A stretch of 64,000 nt of DNA from Burhinus oedicnemus. Lineage: Eukaryota; Chordata; Aves; Charadriiformes; Burhinidae. The notes below the pieces were generated by a model. The model saw only the letters and a list, made by a program, of their open reading frames with translations, did no database searches and was not told where the DNA came from. The DNA is taken from positions 2,125,139-2,189,138 of the forward strand of contig VFFE01009084.1 in NCBI GenBank assembly GCA_008921705.1, in the 5' to 3' direction. The translations under genes and the position numbers were made by a program. Below are positions 39,901 to 52,400 of this stretch, piece after piece; the first letter of the stretch is position 1, and the number at the start of each line of letters is the position of its first letter.

Positions 39901-40534
39901 CAGCAATAATTGCTTGTAAATGAAATATCTATTGCATAATCCAATCTATTTTATAAAGTATATCAATTAGCATAAAATTGATCTAAGTAAAGGCCTCCTT
40001 ATTACATCGTCCTAGGTGACAGTGAATTGCTAACTACAACCCTAAGTACAAACCTCTCTTGTAGATACATTTAAACTATGCTTCCTGCACTGGCTATGAA
40101 AATGTCAAGAGCAGTCTTTACCGAAAGCCCCTTAACAAAATCAAGATGCATCACCTTTGCAGCTTCTCTGTTCACAGGTCAATTATTGCGTCACAGAAGG
40201 AATTATTTGATAGGATTTATCTCATATGGTATTTCCCCTTTTCTCTGAAATTGTATATGAAAAAAAGAACTCTGGAATTGAAAAAGAGGTATAGGAAGTA
40301 TTTTCCCTCAGAACGAACACTGAAAACAACTAAAATGCATATTTCAATTTGTGAAGATGTTCAAAATAATGAAAACCATGAAGATAACAGCAAGAACTCA
40401 GAACCAGTTCTGAACATTCAGATTTTGTTCAGGGACATCTCACAGTAATGTTTGCATGTCTGAAAACGTATTTTTAAAGAAAATGTTTGAAAAAATGGGC
40501 AGCCCTACTTTACAAAAAGAAATCTCAATACTTT

Positions 40535-41906
40535 ATCCACCCGAGAGTGCTGAGGGAGCTGGTGGAGGAGCTTGCCAAGCCACTCTCCATCATTTATCAG
40601 TGGTCCTGGTCAACAGGGGAGGTTCTAGATGACTGGAAGCTTGCTAATGTGACACCCACCTACAAGAAGGGCCGGAAGGAGGATCCAGGCAATTATAGGC
40701 CTGTCAGCCTGACCTCAGTGCCAGGAAAGATCATGGAACGGATCATCCTGAGTGCACTCACGTGGCATGTGAAGGACAACCAGGGGATCAGGCCCAGCCA
40801 GCATGGGTTCATGAAGGACAGGTCCTGTTTGACCAACCTGATCCCCTTTTATGACCAGGTGACCCGCCTGGTGGATGAAGGATAAGGCTGTGGATGTTGT
40901 CTACTTGGACTTTAGTAAGGCCTTTGACACAGTCTCCCATAGCATTCTGCTAGAGAAGCTGGCAGCCTGTGGCTTAGGCAGGTGTACTCTTCACTGGATT
41001 CAAAACCAGCTGGATGGCCGAGCCCAGAGAGTTGTGGTGAATGGTGTTAAATCCAGCTGGCGGCAGATCTCAAGGGGTGTTCCTCAGGGCTCAGTTTTGG
41101 GGCCAGCCTTGTTTAATATCTTTGTTGATGATCTGGACGAGGGGATTGAGTGCACCCTCAGTAAGATTGCAGATGACACCAAATTAAGCGGAAGTGTTGA
41201 TCTGCTTGAGGGTAGGAAGGCTCTGCAGAGAGACCTGGACAGACTGGATCGATGGGTTGAAGCCAACTGCATGAGGTTTAACAAGGCCAAGTGCCGAGTC
41301 CTGCACTTCGGTCACAAGCCCAGGCTTGGGGAGGAGTGGCTGGAAAGCTGCCTGGCAGAAAAGGATCTGGGGGTCCTGGTGGACAGCTGGCTAAACATGA
41401 GCCAGCAGTGCGCCCAGGTAGCCAAGAAGGCCAACGGCATCTTGGCCTGTATCAAGAATAGTGTGGCCAGCAGGAGTAGGGAAGTGATGGTGCCCCAGTA
41501 CTCAGCACTGGTGAGGCTGCAGCTTGAGTACTGTGTTCAGTTTTGGGCGCCACAGTATAGGAGGGACATTGGGGTGCTGGAGTGTGTCCAGAGAAGGGCA
41601 ACAAAGCTGGTGAGGGGTCTGGAGAACACGTCTTATGAGGAGCGGCTGAAGGAATTAGGATTGTTTAGTCTGGAGAAGAGAAGGTTGAGGGGAGACCTTC
41701 TTGCTCTCTACAACTACCTGAAAGGAGGTTGTAGTGAGATGGGAGCTGATCTCTTCTCCCAAGTAACTGGCGATAGGACAAGAGGAAACGGGTTCAAGTT
41801 GCGCCAGGGGAGGTTTAGGCTGGACATTAGGAAAAAATTTTCACTGAAAGAGTTATCAAACATTGGAACAGGCTGCCCAGGGAAGTGGTTGAGTCACCAT
41901 CCCTAG
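40535..41906 (+). pseudogene. Broken CR1 ORF2 (reverse transcriptase) reading frames
   Basis: Two plus-strand frames together cover the CR1 RT region: one ending with the stop at about 40,883-40,885 and one from about 40,875 to 41,906. They overlap at a single-base shift. Compared with typical avian CR1 ORF2, about eight residues are absent between HFGH and RLGEEW near 41,310-41,330. The aromatic residue before ADD is Ile, and the final segment is shifted out of frame. A dead copy, with the RT core otherwise easy to read. Confidence 0.85.
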
Positions 41907-42040
41907 ATGTGTTTCAAAGTCGTGTAGATGTGGTGCTTAGAGACATGGTTTAGTGGCAGACCTGGTAGAGTAGGGTCAATGGTTGCACTAGATGGTCTTA
42001 AAGGTCTTTTCCAACCTAAACGATTCTATGATTCTATAAG
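40535..42040 (+). mobile_element. 5'-truncated CR1 LINE with most of the reverse transcriptase domain
   Basis: A non-LTR retrotransposon fragment covering the RT domain and 3' UTR. Translation shows GNYRPVSLTS, QHGFMKDRSC, motif [14 protein letters not shown], motif [19 protein letters not shown], then the catalytic Asp-Asp as IADDTKL, and the C-terminal RRATKLV, SYEERL and [15 protein letters not shown] blocks. The endonuclease and N-terminal parts are missing. The frame is broken near 40,882 (one extra base gives a stop just after LVDEG) and again near 41,840 (one base lost after RKKF), so it cannot make a complete protein. The element ends in CGATTCTATGATTCTATAAG at 42,020-42,039, the short tandem repeat that defines CR1 3' ends. 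Confidence 0.93.
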
Positions 42041-43437
42041 GAGTCATGGGGTCAGGCTAAATTAAAAGGTAACTCTACACATTTGTCTTCTTCCAGTCTA
42101 CTGCATCTATTGTCTTCTGTTGTTAGTAGTTAAAGCTCACTTCGTATGTATTCATACTCCTTCACATCTGCCCAATTTTTAAATCTCTGTTGTGGTAACT
42201 GTAGTTCCTACTTGCTAATTTCACTGTTCCCCTTCTGTCCAAAATTAAAGCCCCAATCGCTAGCTCAATATATTGGTGCCATATGAGTCCTCCTTGTCCA
42301 TGTTATCTTACACATCAAACAGGTCAAAAGGGAACATGCAGTTGTCCTTATCCAATTGTATTTCCTTTAACAGAAATACTTACTTCTTCCAGATATGCTC
42401 CCTGCATCTAGATTAAGATCCTGAATTAAAAGCCAATGAAAACTGGCCTTTATTCTTCTACAGAGTTTGGTGAATTCTGGATTGGTCCATTGGTGAACAA
42501 AATTCTTTCCCTACCTGTTACATTTTATTGAAAACATAGCTGTCCTACACACTCAGACAGTAGTAGGTCTTTAATTAGTCTATTTTTATGTACACGTTAT
42601 GTTATATTGATGATATAAAAGGTTAGTGATGGTCACATGCTAGACTAGGTTCTCCGAAGACACACTGATGCAACCATGCTAGGCAACTGTTCAAAGAGAG
42701 AGCCAGGATTCACAAACTTGATGGAGGTCCTGTAACAAATCCACTAAACATCACAGCTGTAATAGATTAATCTAAACCACAATTTCATTGGTCTGATATT
42801 TAATATTGTACTTGGTGTTACAAATAAAATATAACTTTAATATTTAATTTATAAAATTTTCATATTTCCATGTAAAACCAACAGTAGGTTTAAAGTAAAA
42901 AGAGCTTTGTGGAGGCAACAGCTTTTTCTTTAACTTCAACAAGATTCTAATTTTATAAGAGTAGTGTGTAAACATAAACATTCATGATTTTCTTGTGTAC
43001 ACACTGGTGTAAATTAGTTGATACAAATATAATTTACTATAGAAATATTTTGTTTGGTTGGTTTTGCTACACACAGTTCTATGCTGGCATCACACACTAG
43101 TCAATTAATTTTTCAAAGAGTGAGATTTATACATTTTGCACTCTAACACCCAGTATGTCCATTGCCAGCAGTGGACTTCATGTTCAGAGAATCAGACTCA
43201 CAGTGTCAGCAATCTAAAATTAAACTTCAGTACAAGATTATAAATAATCAAAAATGAATGCATCATTTTCATATCATAATCGCCAGATGCTTAAAGGCTG
43301 TGATCCAAGTCAACCAAAATCAATGATGGTTTTCCCATTGACTTAGCTGGAATTCACCTGCAGTTCCCAGTCACTATAGATTCTCATTTTAGTTTTGCAA
43401 TTCTATCACAGCGTGAAGAGTTAAAAAGTGTGTAGTA
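42041..43437 (-). other. RMDN2: RMDN2 3' UTR and flank
   Basis: AT-rich sequence following the RMDN2 stop on the minus strand. Possible polyadenylation signals read on the minus strand are ATTAAA at 42843-42848 and AATAAA at 42524-42529; which, if either, is used cannot be told. No ORF or further repeat was recognised. Confidence 0.4.
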
Positions 43438-43491
43438 TCACAGCTTCAGTGTGAGAAGTAAAGCCTCTAAGTCTTTCTGGGCCTCTTTATC
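43438..43491 (-). other. RMDN2: RMDN2 last coding exon
   Basis: Seventeen codons, [17 protein letters not shown], and TGA at 43438-43440. The 3' splice site is TTTCTTTCAG|GATAAA. It continues the human VTKE|DKEAQKEM junction exactly; the protein ends in LKL where human ends in LKR. It is separated from the exon before it by a 10.5 kb intron. Confidence 0.92.
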
Positions 43492-46400
43492 CTGAAAGAA
43501 ACAGACAATCATGCATCAACTTAGGATAAATCCCTTCATTTGCCTAATACGTGCCTATCCACATTTCTTTACTAACAACAGACATAACACACAACTGCAA
43601 CAGCCACAGAATGTACAAGACTGTATAGTAAGTTAATTTATCAGTGATTGCAAAAATAAAGTTTGAAGTGAAAACAAGAGCCAGATGGCAGCCCTCCCTT
43701 TACAGCTCTGTTAAAGCACTTAACATGTTAGCCACTAATAGCCTTCTCAACAGACCAGTAAGCCTTTCAGCTTAGACCGTAACTTTTATTGGTGTACTTT
43801 GCATAAAGTACTGCCTTGTCTTATATTTTACATAAGCTTGTAACCCAACAGTGTGCAGTTTTTCTAAAGATATTTCTGTGATGTTTGCTAATGATTTATT
43901 ATGCAATTAACAAGAATACATTGGGAAATGTAATTAATGACATAGGTTAGATTGTGGTTTCAGTGCATACAGCCATACCTACCTGCAGTAACCACCATGG
44001 ACTGACTATACTCTCGGTATCTTCCATACTGGTATTGATGGGCTCTGCTTACGCTACTGGGCTCATAGCACAGTGGAGCCAATGGGGGAACAAGAGGCAA
44101 GTAATCTGCTATGCTCAGAGCCAACACTATATTGTACCTCCTAGGACAGACCGGAAAGGCTCCTTTTAGGCTGATGTGCAAGTGCACAGTTTGCATGCGG
44201 CTTTAAACCAAACCCAGCCCACAGACTCACAGGTAACCAGTGACATACCTTTTGGCTATTCCATGTACAATCTGTTCAGAAAGGGTTACATGCATATGAA
44301 CATGTAACCACAGTACAAAAACTCCATTTTTCTACTTATTTTTTAAACGTCTCCTGGATATAATCCATTTGCTTTACTTGCCATTGCGAAACTTCTAGCT
44401 TGCAAAATGCACCTTGGTTTAAAACCACATTTCTAAAAAGTCAGCACCTCATACCTGCAGGCTGGTAAGGGTCCAAACACCCAATACACGCAGCCACGTG
44501 TGCTTAGCAGTGCAAGCCAAAAGCACTTGCACATCACAAATTTTCTGCAAGTATTTCTAATGACAGAGACCAGTATTTCTTTCCCAGATACCACCACAGG
44601 CAATTCTGAAAGAAAATACTGCAGACAGACAGTGAAGTAATCACTGAATTTCAGGATCACTTCATTATCCAATCAACCAAAGAGCTGGAACAAAATACAG
44701 GACATTTTAAAATACATTTTACGGGTGAAGAAATTCCTGCTTCTCTTTATTTTGGTTAGTTGTCTATAATGTCACGGAGGAATAGAAAAGAATATTGAGA
44801 TGATAGAAACCATATGCCAGACATGTCAAACTACATTATATTATTGGTCTGGATTAAGGCATTAATACATTAGCTGGACACTTCTCTTGGAGTCACTGCC
44901 TTGCTCCCACTGGCAACAACAGGCTAAACTATCTGCCTAATCATTTATCAGAGGCCTTAAAAGGCACACGCTGCAAAGCCAGTAAGCTCTTGCCAAAATA
45001 CTCTAACAGAAGGAAATGTCAAACTGAATTCAGCACCCCTTAAACTCCATGTCACTACAGGCTGGCTGGAGCACCAGCCCATGGCTTTCAATAAAAATTG
45101 GAAAAGTCAGCATTTGTATCAATATGTTGATTAATTCAGGGAAAATACACTTTTCTGGACTGACTGTAGTCAACTTGTGAAAATTACTCTAAAGTCCATT
45201 AAACAAAACAGTAAAAAGCCAGATATTGTTCCATGCTATTAAGAAAATGAAAAAGGTTTCATTGTATCTGGTCCTACTCTTTTCACACTTTTCTAAGCTG
45301 AAAACAATAAAGATGCAGGTTTTCTCATATCCGAATGGTGTTCAGCTTTTCATGGTTGATGAGGTTCTTTACTCACTTTACAGGATATCACTTTTTAAAA
45401 ATATATCTCCAAACAACTTTGTATTACTGCCTCTCTCCTTAGAAGCAAAGGATTATATTGGGCAATGAGCTTTAATGAGTTGCAAAGGTCCCAAAAATAC
45501 TGGGCAATCTTTCCTGAATCTTCCTCTGGGCTGAGGAAAAAGAATTAAAAAACCCCATGATTGTCCTAAGAACTAGCTGGAGAACAAACTGCAAACATGC
45601 AAAGCGTCCTACCTTTGGGTTGCCAGTTCTAAACAAGACTACATCAGTAAAAGCAGGAATTATTATTGTTGCAAACTACTTCACAGGCTGCATTAATTGA
45701 GCCAGGGGCTTCCAGTCAATAATAAGAACTGAGACAGGACAAGCATTTAAAAAAATCAGTAATGGCATTAAAAACAAAGCTGAGAATGGTCAGTGCAGGG
45801 AACTATTATGTCACCTTTGGACAGAGTCTTTCCAGACCAAAAGGTGTGTCACACTAAAAGGAGAGAGAAGCCATAACTCTATTCAGTGTACCAGTCCCCA
45901 GTTTTAAGGATGAAAACTTCATCAATGCCCAAAACTTGACTGTTAATAGGAAGAGAAAGCCATAAATCATGTATTTGGCCAACTGTCTTTCTCATTGATT
46001 TCTGGGTCTACAGCTTTCTAAAAATGAACAATCAGGTTGGTGTTTTTTTTTTTTTTTTTTTAAAGACATGCAGACTTTGATCGCCCTTTAGAGTGCAGCA
46101 GGGAGAGGAAGAGGCACAAATCGTAGAAGGAATGCAATAGATTTGCGTCAGTCCCATTTGTTCACCCTGAGGCTTAGTTCAGTGCTGACTAAATGCACAG
46201 CCATTTTCAACCTTGACTTTCTACTGTCAAGGCTTACATTTATTAAACACTTCTCATATCGTTTTCAGAGTTGAATATGAGTTCAAAATGTTCTGCGAAC
46301 TGCTACACAAAAGGTATTCAAATTACAGGGTCAGTGACTGTATTTTCCCCTCTTCCTATTTAGTTGCTTTTCTTTTATGTTTCATCATCCACAGGGGATA

Positions 46401-49400
46401 TGCACAGGAAAAATAGACCTGGGAGGCCAGGGACCAAACAAGGGAAGAGAGGGAGTTGAAAGCAAGACAGAAGAGAGAGCTGGTGGGGAAAAAGGGAATG
46501 TTGGCTTAACTGGAGGTAGTCCACATTTTGACAGTTAATTTCTGCTGAAAAAATTTACTGATATACATATATGTATAAATGTGCATGTAAAAATTAAATG
46601 GCAATTAAAAAAGAGACAGAAAGATAATGATTTCACCTTCCATCTCTGCTAATTATTTCCTTATGCACTAAACACATTCAACCCAGGCACTGCACATGTG
46701 TGCACTTGACAAAGTCCCAACTGTCAACAGAAAATGATACGACCCCATGACCACAGCCAAAATGGTTACACCAGCCAACTATAACATAATTGTGTGCAAC
46801 CACTGCCAAATCCCAAGCTGACATGCATCCTGTAGGGTTTCATTGAAGTCAGCGGGGCTGCATGGTATATTAAATGAGCTGGGCTGCAAGGGTGGTCCAA
46901 AGCTGTACTCTGACACGCAGTAACAGCAATGAGGTGCTGAGAGCCACCCCTGCTTTTGGTTACAGCTGTATCATTCCTTCGCAGCTTCAGGAGAAATCTT
47001 GGACTGTAACAGAAGAGACTCCCAAACATGCACAAGGATCGTTAATTAGAGAGTAATAGCTCTTGTGGACAATATAAATCACATAAAGCTATACACTATC
47101 CATTCTCAGTTTCATAATAGACTCTTACAGATGGTGTGACTGTAGTAGGCGTTAATTTCCATACAATTGCATAATACTGTTTTTCCCCTTAGATATTTCA
47201 ATAAACCAATGTAATCATCCACTTGCAACCTTCTATATGACTACTGTATGTCACAACTTATTTTATGTTCTTTCATACTTTTAGTATCTTCCTCTGGGGA
47301 TGAATCATGACTTCTCAAGGCTTTTAGGATCAAGGCATGCACAGCTTTAAAATAGGTAGCTGACAATGATTCCATATTTTCTGATTATACTTTGAGTAGA
47401 GGGAAAAACACCCTTTCATGCCCAGAAGACTGTGAGTGACCAGTTCAGCTAGCTTGAGGACTGCTGTTGAAAAATTACAAAACAGCAGAATTCAATTTAG
47501 AATAATTAATAGTCATGTAAAATTTTTATCTGCTAGTTCTTTTCTAACTTAAAAGACTAAGTTTCACCTGTAATCTGGTTTTCTTTTACTATTGTACACA
47601 ATGTGGAGTTTTTGGTGTTCAGATCATTCCCCTCTTTCTGTCCAGCTGCTGCCCCCACCACAGTGGGACCTACAGCCCAGGCATCACTGAAACAACTTGA
47701 ACATGATCACACCCAGTTATAGCCCCTTCTGAAAGACGCCCGTTGAGGCTCTCCTTCACCCTGTGTATTGACTCTGAGACAATATATTTCAAAATCCTGG
47801 AAGCCTGACTTCCCTCAACCGCTCTGCAAAAATAGAAAGCAATTGCGAACCTCTTCATCCTGCAGTGCACCACCACCTCCATGAATACTTTTCCCACTCT
47901 CCCCCTGCATCATCAGCACGCCAGTGGAGGAGATACATTCCACACTTTGAGGAATCATCCATTGATCATTCTTGCTGCACTAAGAACTTATGCTAAAACT
48001 GTGTTACCTTTGATAGGATGTTGAAATGAATACTTTGTGATAAGCTAGTCAATTTAATCATAAATATAATAAGTTCAGTATTTATCAGGATAGACTTTAT
48101 CCTTATGTATGAAACTACTACACTACAAAAATATCTTCATCATTTTTTGGAATCGTTTTTGGAGCGAGAGAAAGAATAAGCAGACAATGCAAACAAACCT
48201 TTTGGCAAGAACTTCAAAAGCATGCAGACAGCAAATCAGTCTGATCACTAAGATAGAGAAAAAAAGACTGTATTCTCTGAAGTTCAGAATAATGTAAAAC
48301 ATAGGAGGTCTCAAGTTCTTTTAGCAGCTCTTTTACAAATGTCTCATTTTTACCAGCATTTTACAGTTTGAAATCTGATCTCTTTATAATGAGTTTTTAA
48401 ACAGCCCATTCCTTGAGCTTGAAGCACTCACAATCAGTGTAAATAGAATCACTAATTAAGGAATAGTTTTTTAAAGTATATTCAAAAGGTACTTCAATTT
48501 TGGGTTGGTGGTAGCTATTAGGAAATTCTTGTTCAACTCCACAAACAGTATTAGCAGGAAAACAATAGCCTAGAATTCAAAATGAACACAAATCTGAATA
48601 CTTCCATTATTTTGTAATTGAAACACCATGGACTTTTTCTTGGCATTTGGAGAACAAATGTGCATAAAATCTGAAGGAATTAATATCCTCTGAAAACAAT
48701 GACATTTTCTATTGAGCTGATGATGTTGAGAAAAGAAAATGTTCTGTTTGATGAGAAAACAAAAACATTTTTTATAAGGTTAACCTAAATTATTCACATA
48801 ATTTCGATGGGTAGTTTTTTCACAAACAAGTCCTAATTTGTACCCTTCACTTTAAAAGCAAAAGTAAATTACTTTTTCCTCCTCAAAATCTTACTTAGGA
48901 CAGATTATCACAGCAGCTTCAAATGAGATCTGTTGGAAATATCACAGCAAGGTCTGCTACATATGACCAATCTATGGTGGCTGGTCTAGGCATTTCTTGG
49001 AAAATCTGTTGTGGAAAATTCAAGATACACAAATGGTCTGTTGTAACAGGAACAACTGATAGGTGCTAAAATTTATATTCTGCCCTCTCTTCCATCCCTC
49101 AGTAACTCCCACTCTTTTCCTTATAGACAATATTAAAAATGTAAATTAATGACCAGGGAGAACAATTACGGTGATGTAAAAAAACGTAAGAAAATCTTAC
49201 GGGTATTATTTCTCCTCAGCAGCTGCATTCTTGTGCAAACATTCAGCCATTGTTCCTGCCCCTTATTACATTTACCTCCTCCTCCAAATGGGTTTTTCTA
49301 CAGTTTCAAATGTCACTGAGGCCGAAGGCAGAGTCTTTAACAACTCTCTGCTTCCTGCCATTCTACACCTGTAAGAAGTGAATGCCATAACAATCAATTT

Positions 49401-52400
49401 CTGTAATATCTAAATCTCTCTCACTTGTTAATTTCAACTCTGAATTGCCTTCATTTGTAATGGCTGGGAAGGAGGGAGTGGTTTTGAAATTAAGATTTAT
49501 TATTTTTTAAATCAACAATAATTTTGTAAAATACATTCTCAGCTTCAGGGAAGTTTTTATCTGCATTTTAAGTAAGACTTTCAGCAATTTTCAGTGCAAA
49601 TAGATTTGCTCTGCATTCTACCTGCTTTGCTGTCTTCGGCTCTTCCAAGACTACATTTTTTGTAATACAAATGCTGCTTTTTAGATTCATTTTCAAAAAA
49701 GTCACAAAGACCAGAAACTTGAAATTTTAATCTCTTTCTCTGCTAGGCTGTTAATCCCTTTGTGGTGAGCTTACTGGTCCTACAAGCAGAGAGTTCACTC
49801 TCATGCCCATGCTCATCTCCAGATACAAGAAAAAATAATTTCTTTACTTTTATACTTTATAATCCTAAATTGAGACTTCCATTTTCTACAAGTTCCAGCC
49901 TTGAAAATACCCAACAATCTTTGTTATAAACATGAAATTAGTGTCTTATTGCCCTTACGTAGAAAGCGATATGTGTTTAATCAAGCACACACCCCCACCC
50001 ACTCATTGTCTTTCTATATACAAGGTGAATGCTCATATTTTCAAGTTTAAATTACATTTTTCTCCCCCAATTTAAAAAAGTAACTTTTTTCCATCACAGT
50101 AGTCCACCACATCTGGTTTCGACAGCCCTTCATGTAGTCACACTCAACAAGGCTTTGAGCGCACTACAAAGTAATGAGTCTCAGTAAGGGTAATGCAACA
50201 TCTACTAGATAAACACAGCAGCTGTTATGCACTTTACAATAACTCACAGCAGCCCTGAACATCAGGATCTTTCTTTTACTGAAGGGGTGAATGTTTCCCA
50301 GGACCCTGAGGTTATCCACCTGGAGAGCAACCACAGAAAAGCAGGACAATTTAATGTCCTGTGCACCTCCAGCAGTGAAGTACCACTCTACAGTATGACA
50401 GTATTTATGGCCAAGGAAGGACTGTATGATTCATTGGAGGTTTTTGTTTAGAGTAGAGAGGATAAAGAGAAAGGTCTCTGAAGTAGTACTGTAACATCAG
50501 TTTCGCTTTCCAGATGTAATTTGCACCAGAACGTCTGTATTTCCTTTTAAAATAAAAAAATGCTTAGAATGATTAGTTAAAAATGTGCCAAACTATTTTT
50601 AAAAACTGTTACTAGAACTTACAGCAGTCACTCAATCAGAAGTTTTCTCTTCTATGATTTCTTTGGTATCTTTTTTAGGTTCATAATAGGGTTGAAACTG
50701 GCCATCTGATTTTTTTTTTTTCTTTAACAAAAATTACCTCTGTTCGGAAGCCCCTCTACCCCTTGAATTAAAAACATATTCTGTAAGTCGTAGAACAGAT
50801 GAACAGAAGGGATATCTGGATGTGATACAACATTCAAGACAAAAATCAGCTCACTTAACTTGAAATGTTACATGAAATGAATCCTAGACAAAGTGTCGAA
50901 GAAGTGCCCTGAGTTAGACCAGCTGAGAATTTGACCTGAGGATTAAAATGAGCTATGGGCTATTTTACTGATGATGAGCACCCCTCGTTCCCACTGAAGT
51001 CAGTGGAAACTCTGGATGCTCAGAAGCAATAAAAAGTAAACCATTGTCTACTATTATTTTTCATACTTATGTTGCAGGATGATTTGTATCATGAAATACT
51101 ATACATTTCCTCAATGTGGCATCTTTCCAGCAACTTTTTCTCTCAGTCTGCTCCTGATTTTATGCCTTTATACATATACATGTTTCTCAGTAGAAGCCAG
51201 CATTTAAAAACAATAAAAGAATTCCCCTGCCTGAAGAAACAGAGAAAACTCACATGAGAAACTATGATTACACTTGGGAATGATGGGTTTCACATGACTG
51301 TGACAACATACCATGCTGCTGACAACTCTGAGGTCCTGTGCTGTGGCAAACTGAACAAAATCCTCAGACTGCTGCTGACCTGTGTTTTCTATTTCAGACC
51401 ACGAACCCCATCTTTTACAGGGCTATTGTCAATTCAGGCACTTTATCAGCATCCGTTTATTACTGTCTCCCCAACGTCTCTTTAGTCTTCTTACAGTCTC
51501 TTCCCTCTCTTAAAATAACCTGACTAAATGTTATTACTGCGTACAGCTCCAAGCCCGTAACCACTTCCAACATGTTTCCCCAAAAAAATCAGTAACAGTC
51601 TTTAACACAATAACCAAAACAACACATAATATTCTAATTCAGATGGGACTTGACATAACAGCATCAGCAGAGTTTGTGTTCTGGTTCTCCATTTTATAGT
51701 AATTCTTTTCAGCATGCACTCGGTTTTACCTTGTGCTGAGCCCTTTTTTTTTTTTTTTTTTTTTAAATTTAATTACACACTAATGCCTCAATGCCAATAT
51801 ATGCCATATTGTCCTGGACTTTTTTTTATTTTCTAAACTTAACTCAAAACACATCACAAGTAAACAAGACAAAACAGACAAATCTGTGATATCTACAGAA
51901 TTAGTCAAAACAGAAGAGGACAAATTATCTTGTCCCCTTCAGATGGACAAAAGATTTTTAGGGCCTGTTTGCCGTTCTTTCTTCTGTTCACAAACCAGTA
52001 TCATTCTTATTCTCATCACCACCCTGCTTGCCAGAATACACACACTCACCCCTCAGACTGCTCACAAATTCCTGCTCTTACCTCAGGGTTCCCCCTCCTT
52101 CTCAGGCCTGCCGGTACTTCAGAAATGTGATGGACTAAGTCCCTCCAGGTGCCCCAGGATGTACTGAACTCTAGCTCACATTTAGACTGGTGGCACTGGA
52201 CTTCAGAGGCAAGATTCACCTCTCATTAACTGCACAGTCTAAGAGTCAGGTGTCTCAGGTACACATCTTACACATACCTTCGCATCTAGTCTCTCTTTGC
52301 CATCAGGGGACAGAGAGGCATAATGAGGCACCTGGATGCATCTATCTCTCTCCACACCGAGTGTAGAGGGAGCCTCAGCAACTACCTTTGGTCACCAAAA

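Noticed and set aside
51744..51764. Possible poly-A tail of a processed pseudogene on the minus strand
   Set aside because: No gene-like sequence upstream on that strand and no target-site duplication found.
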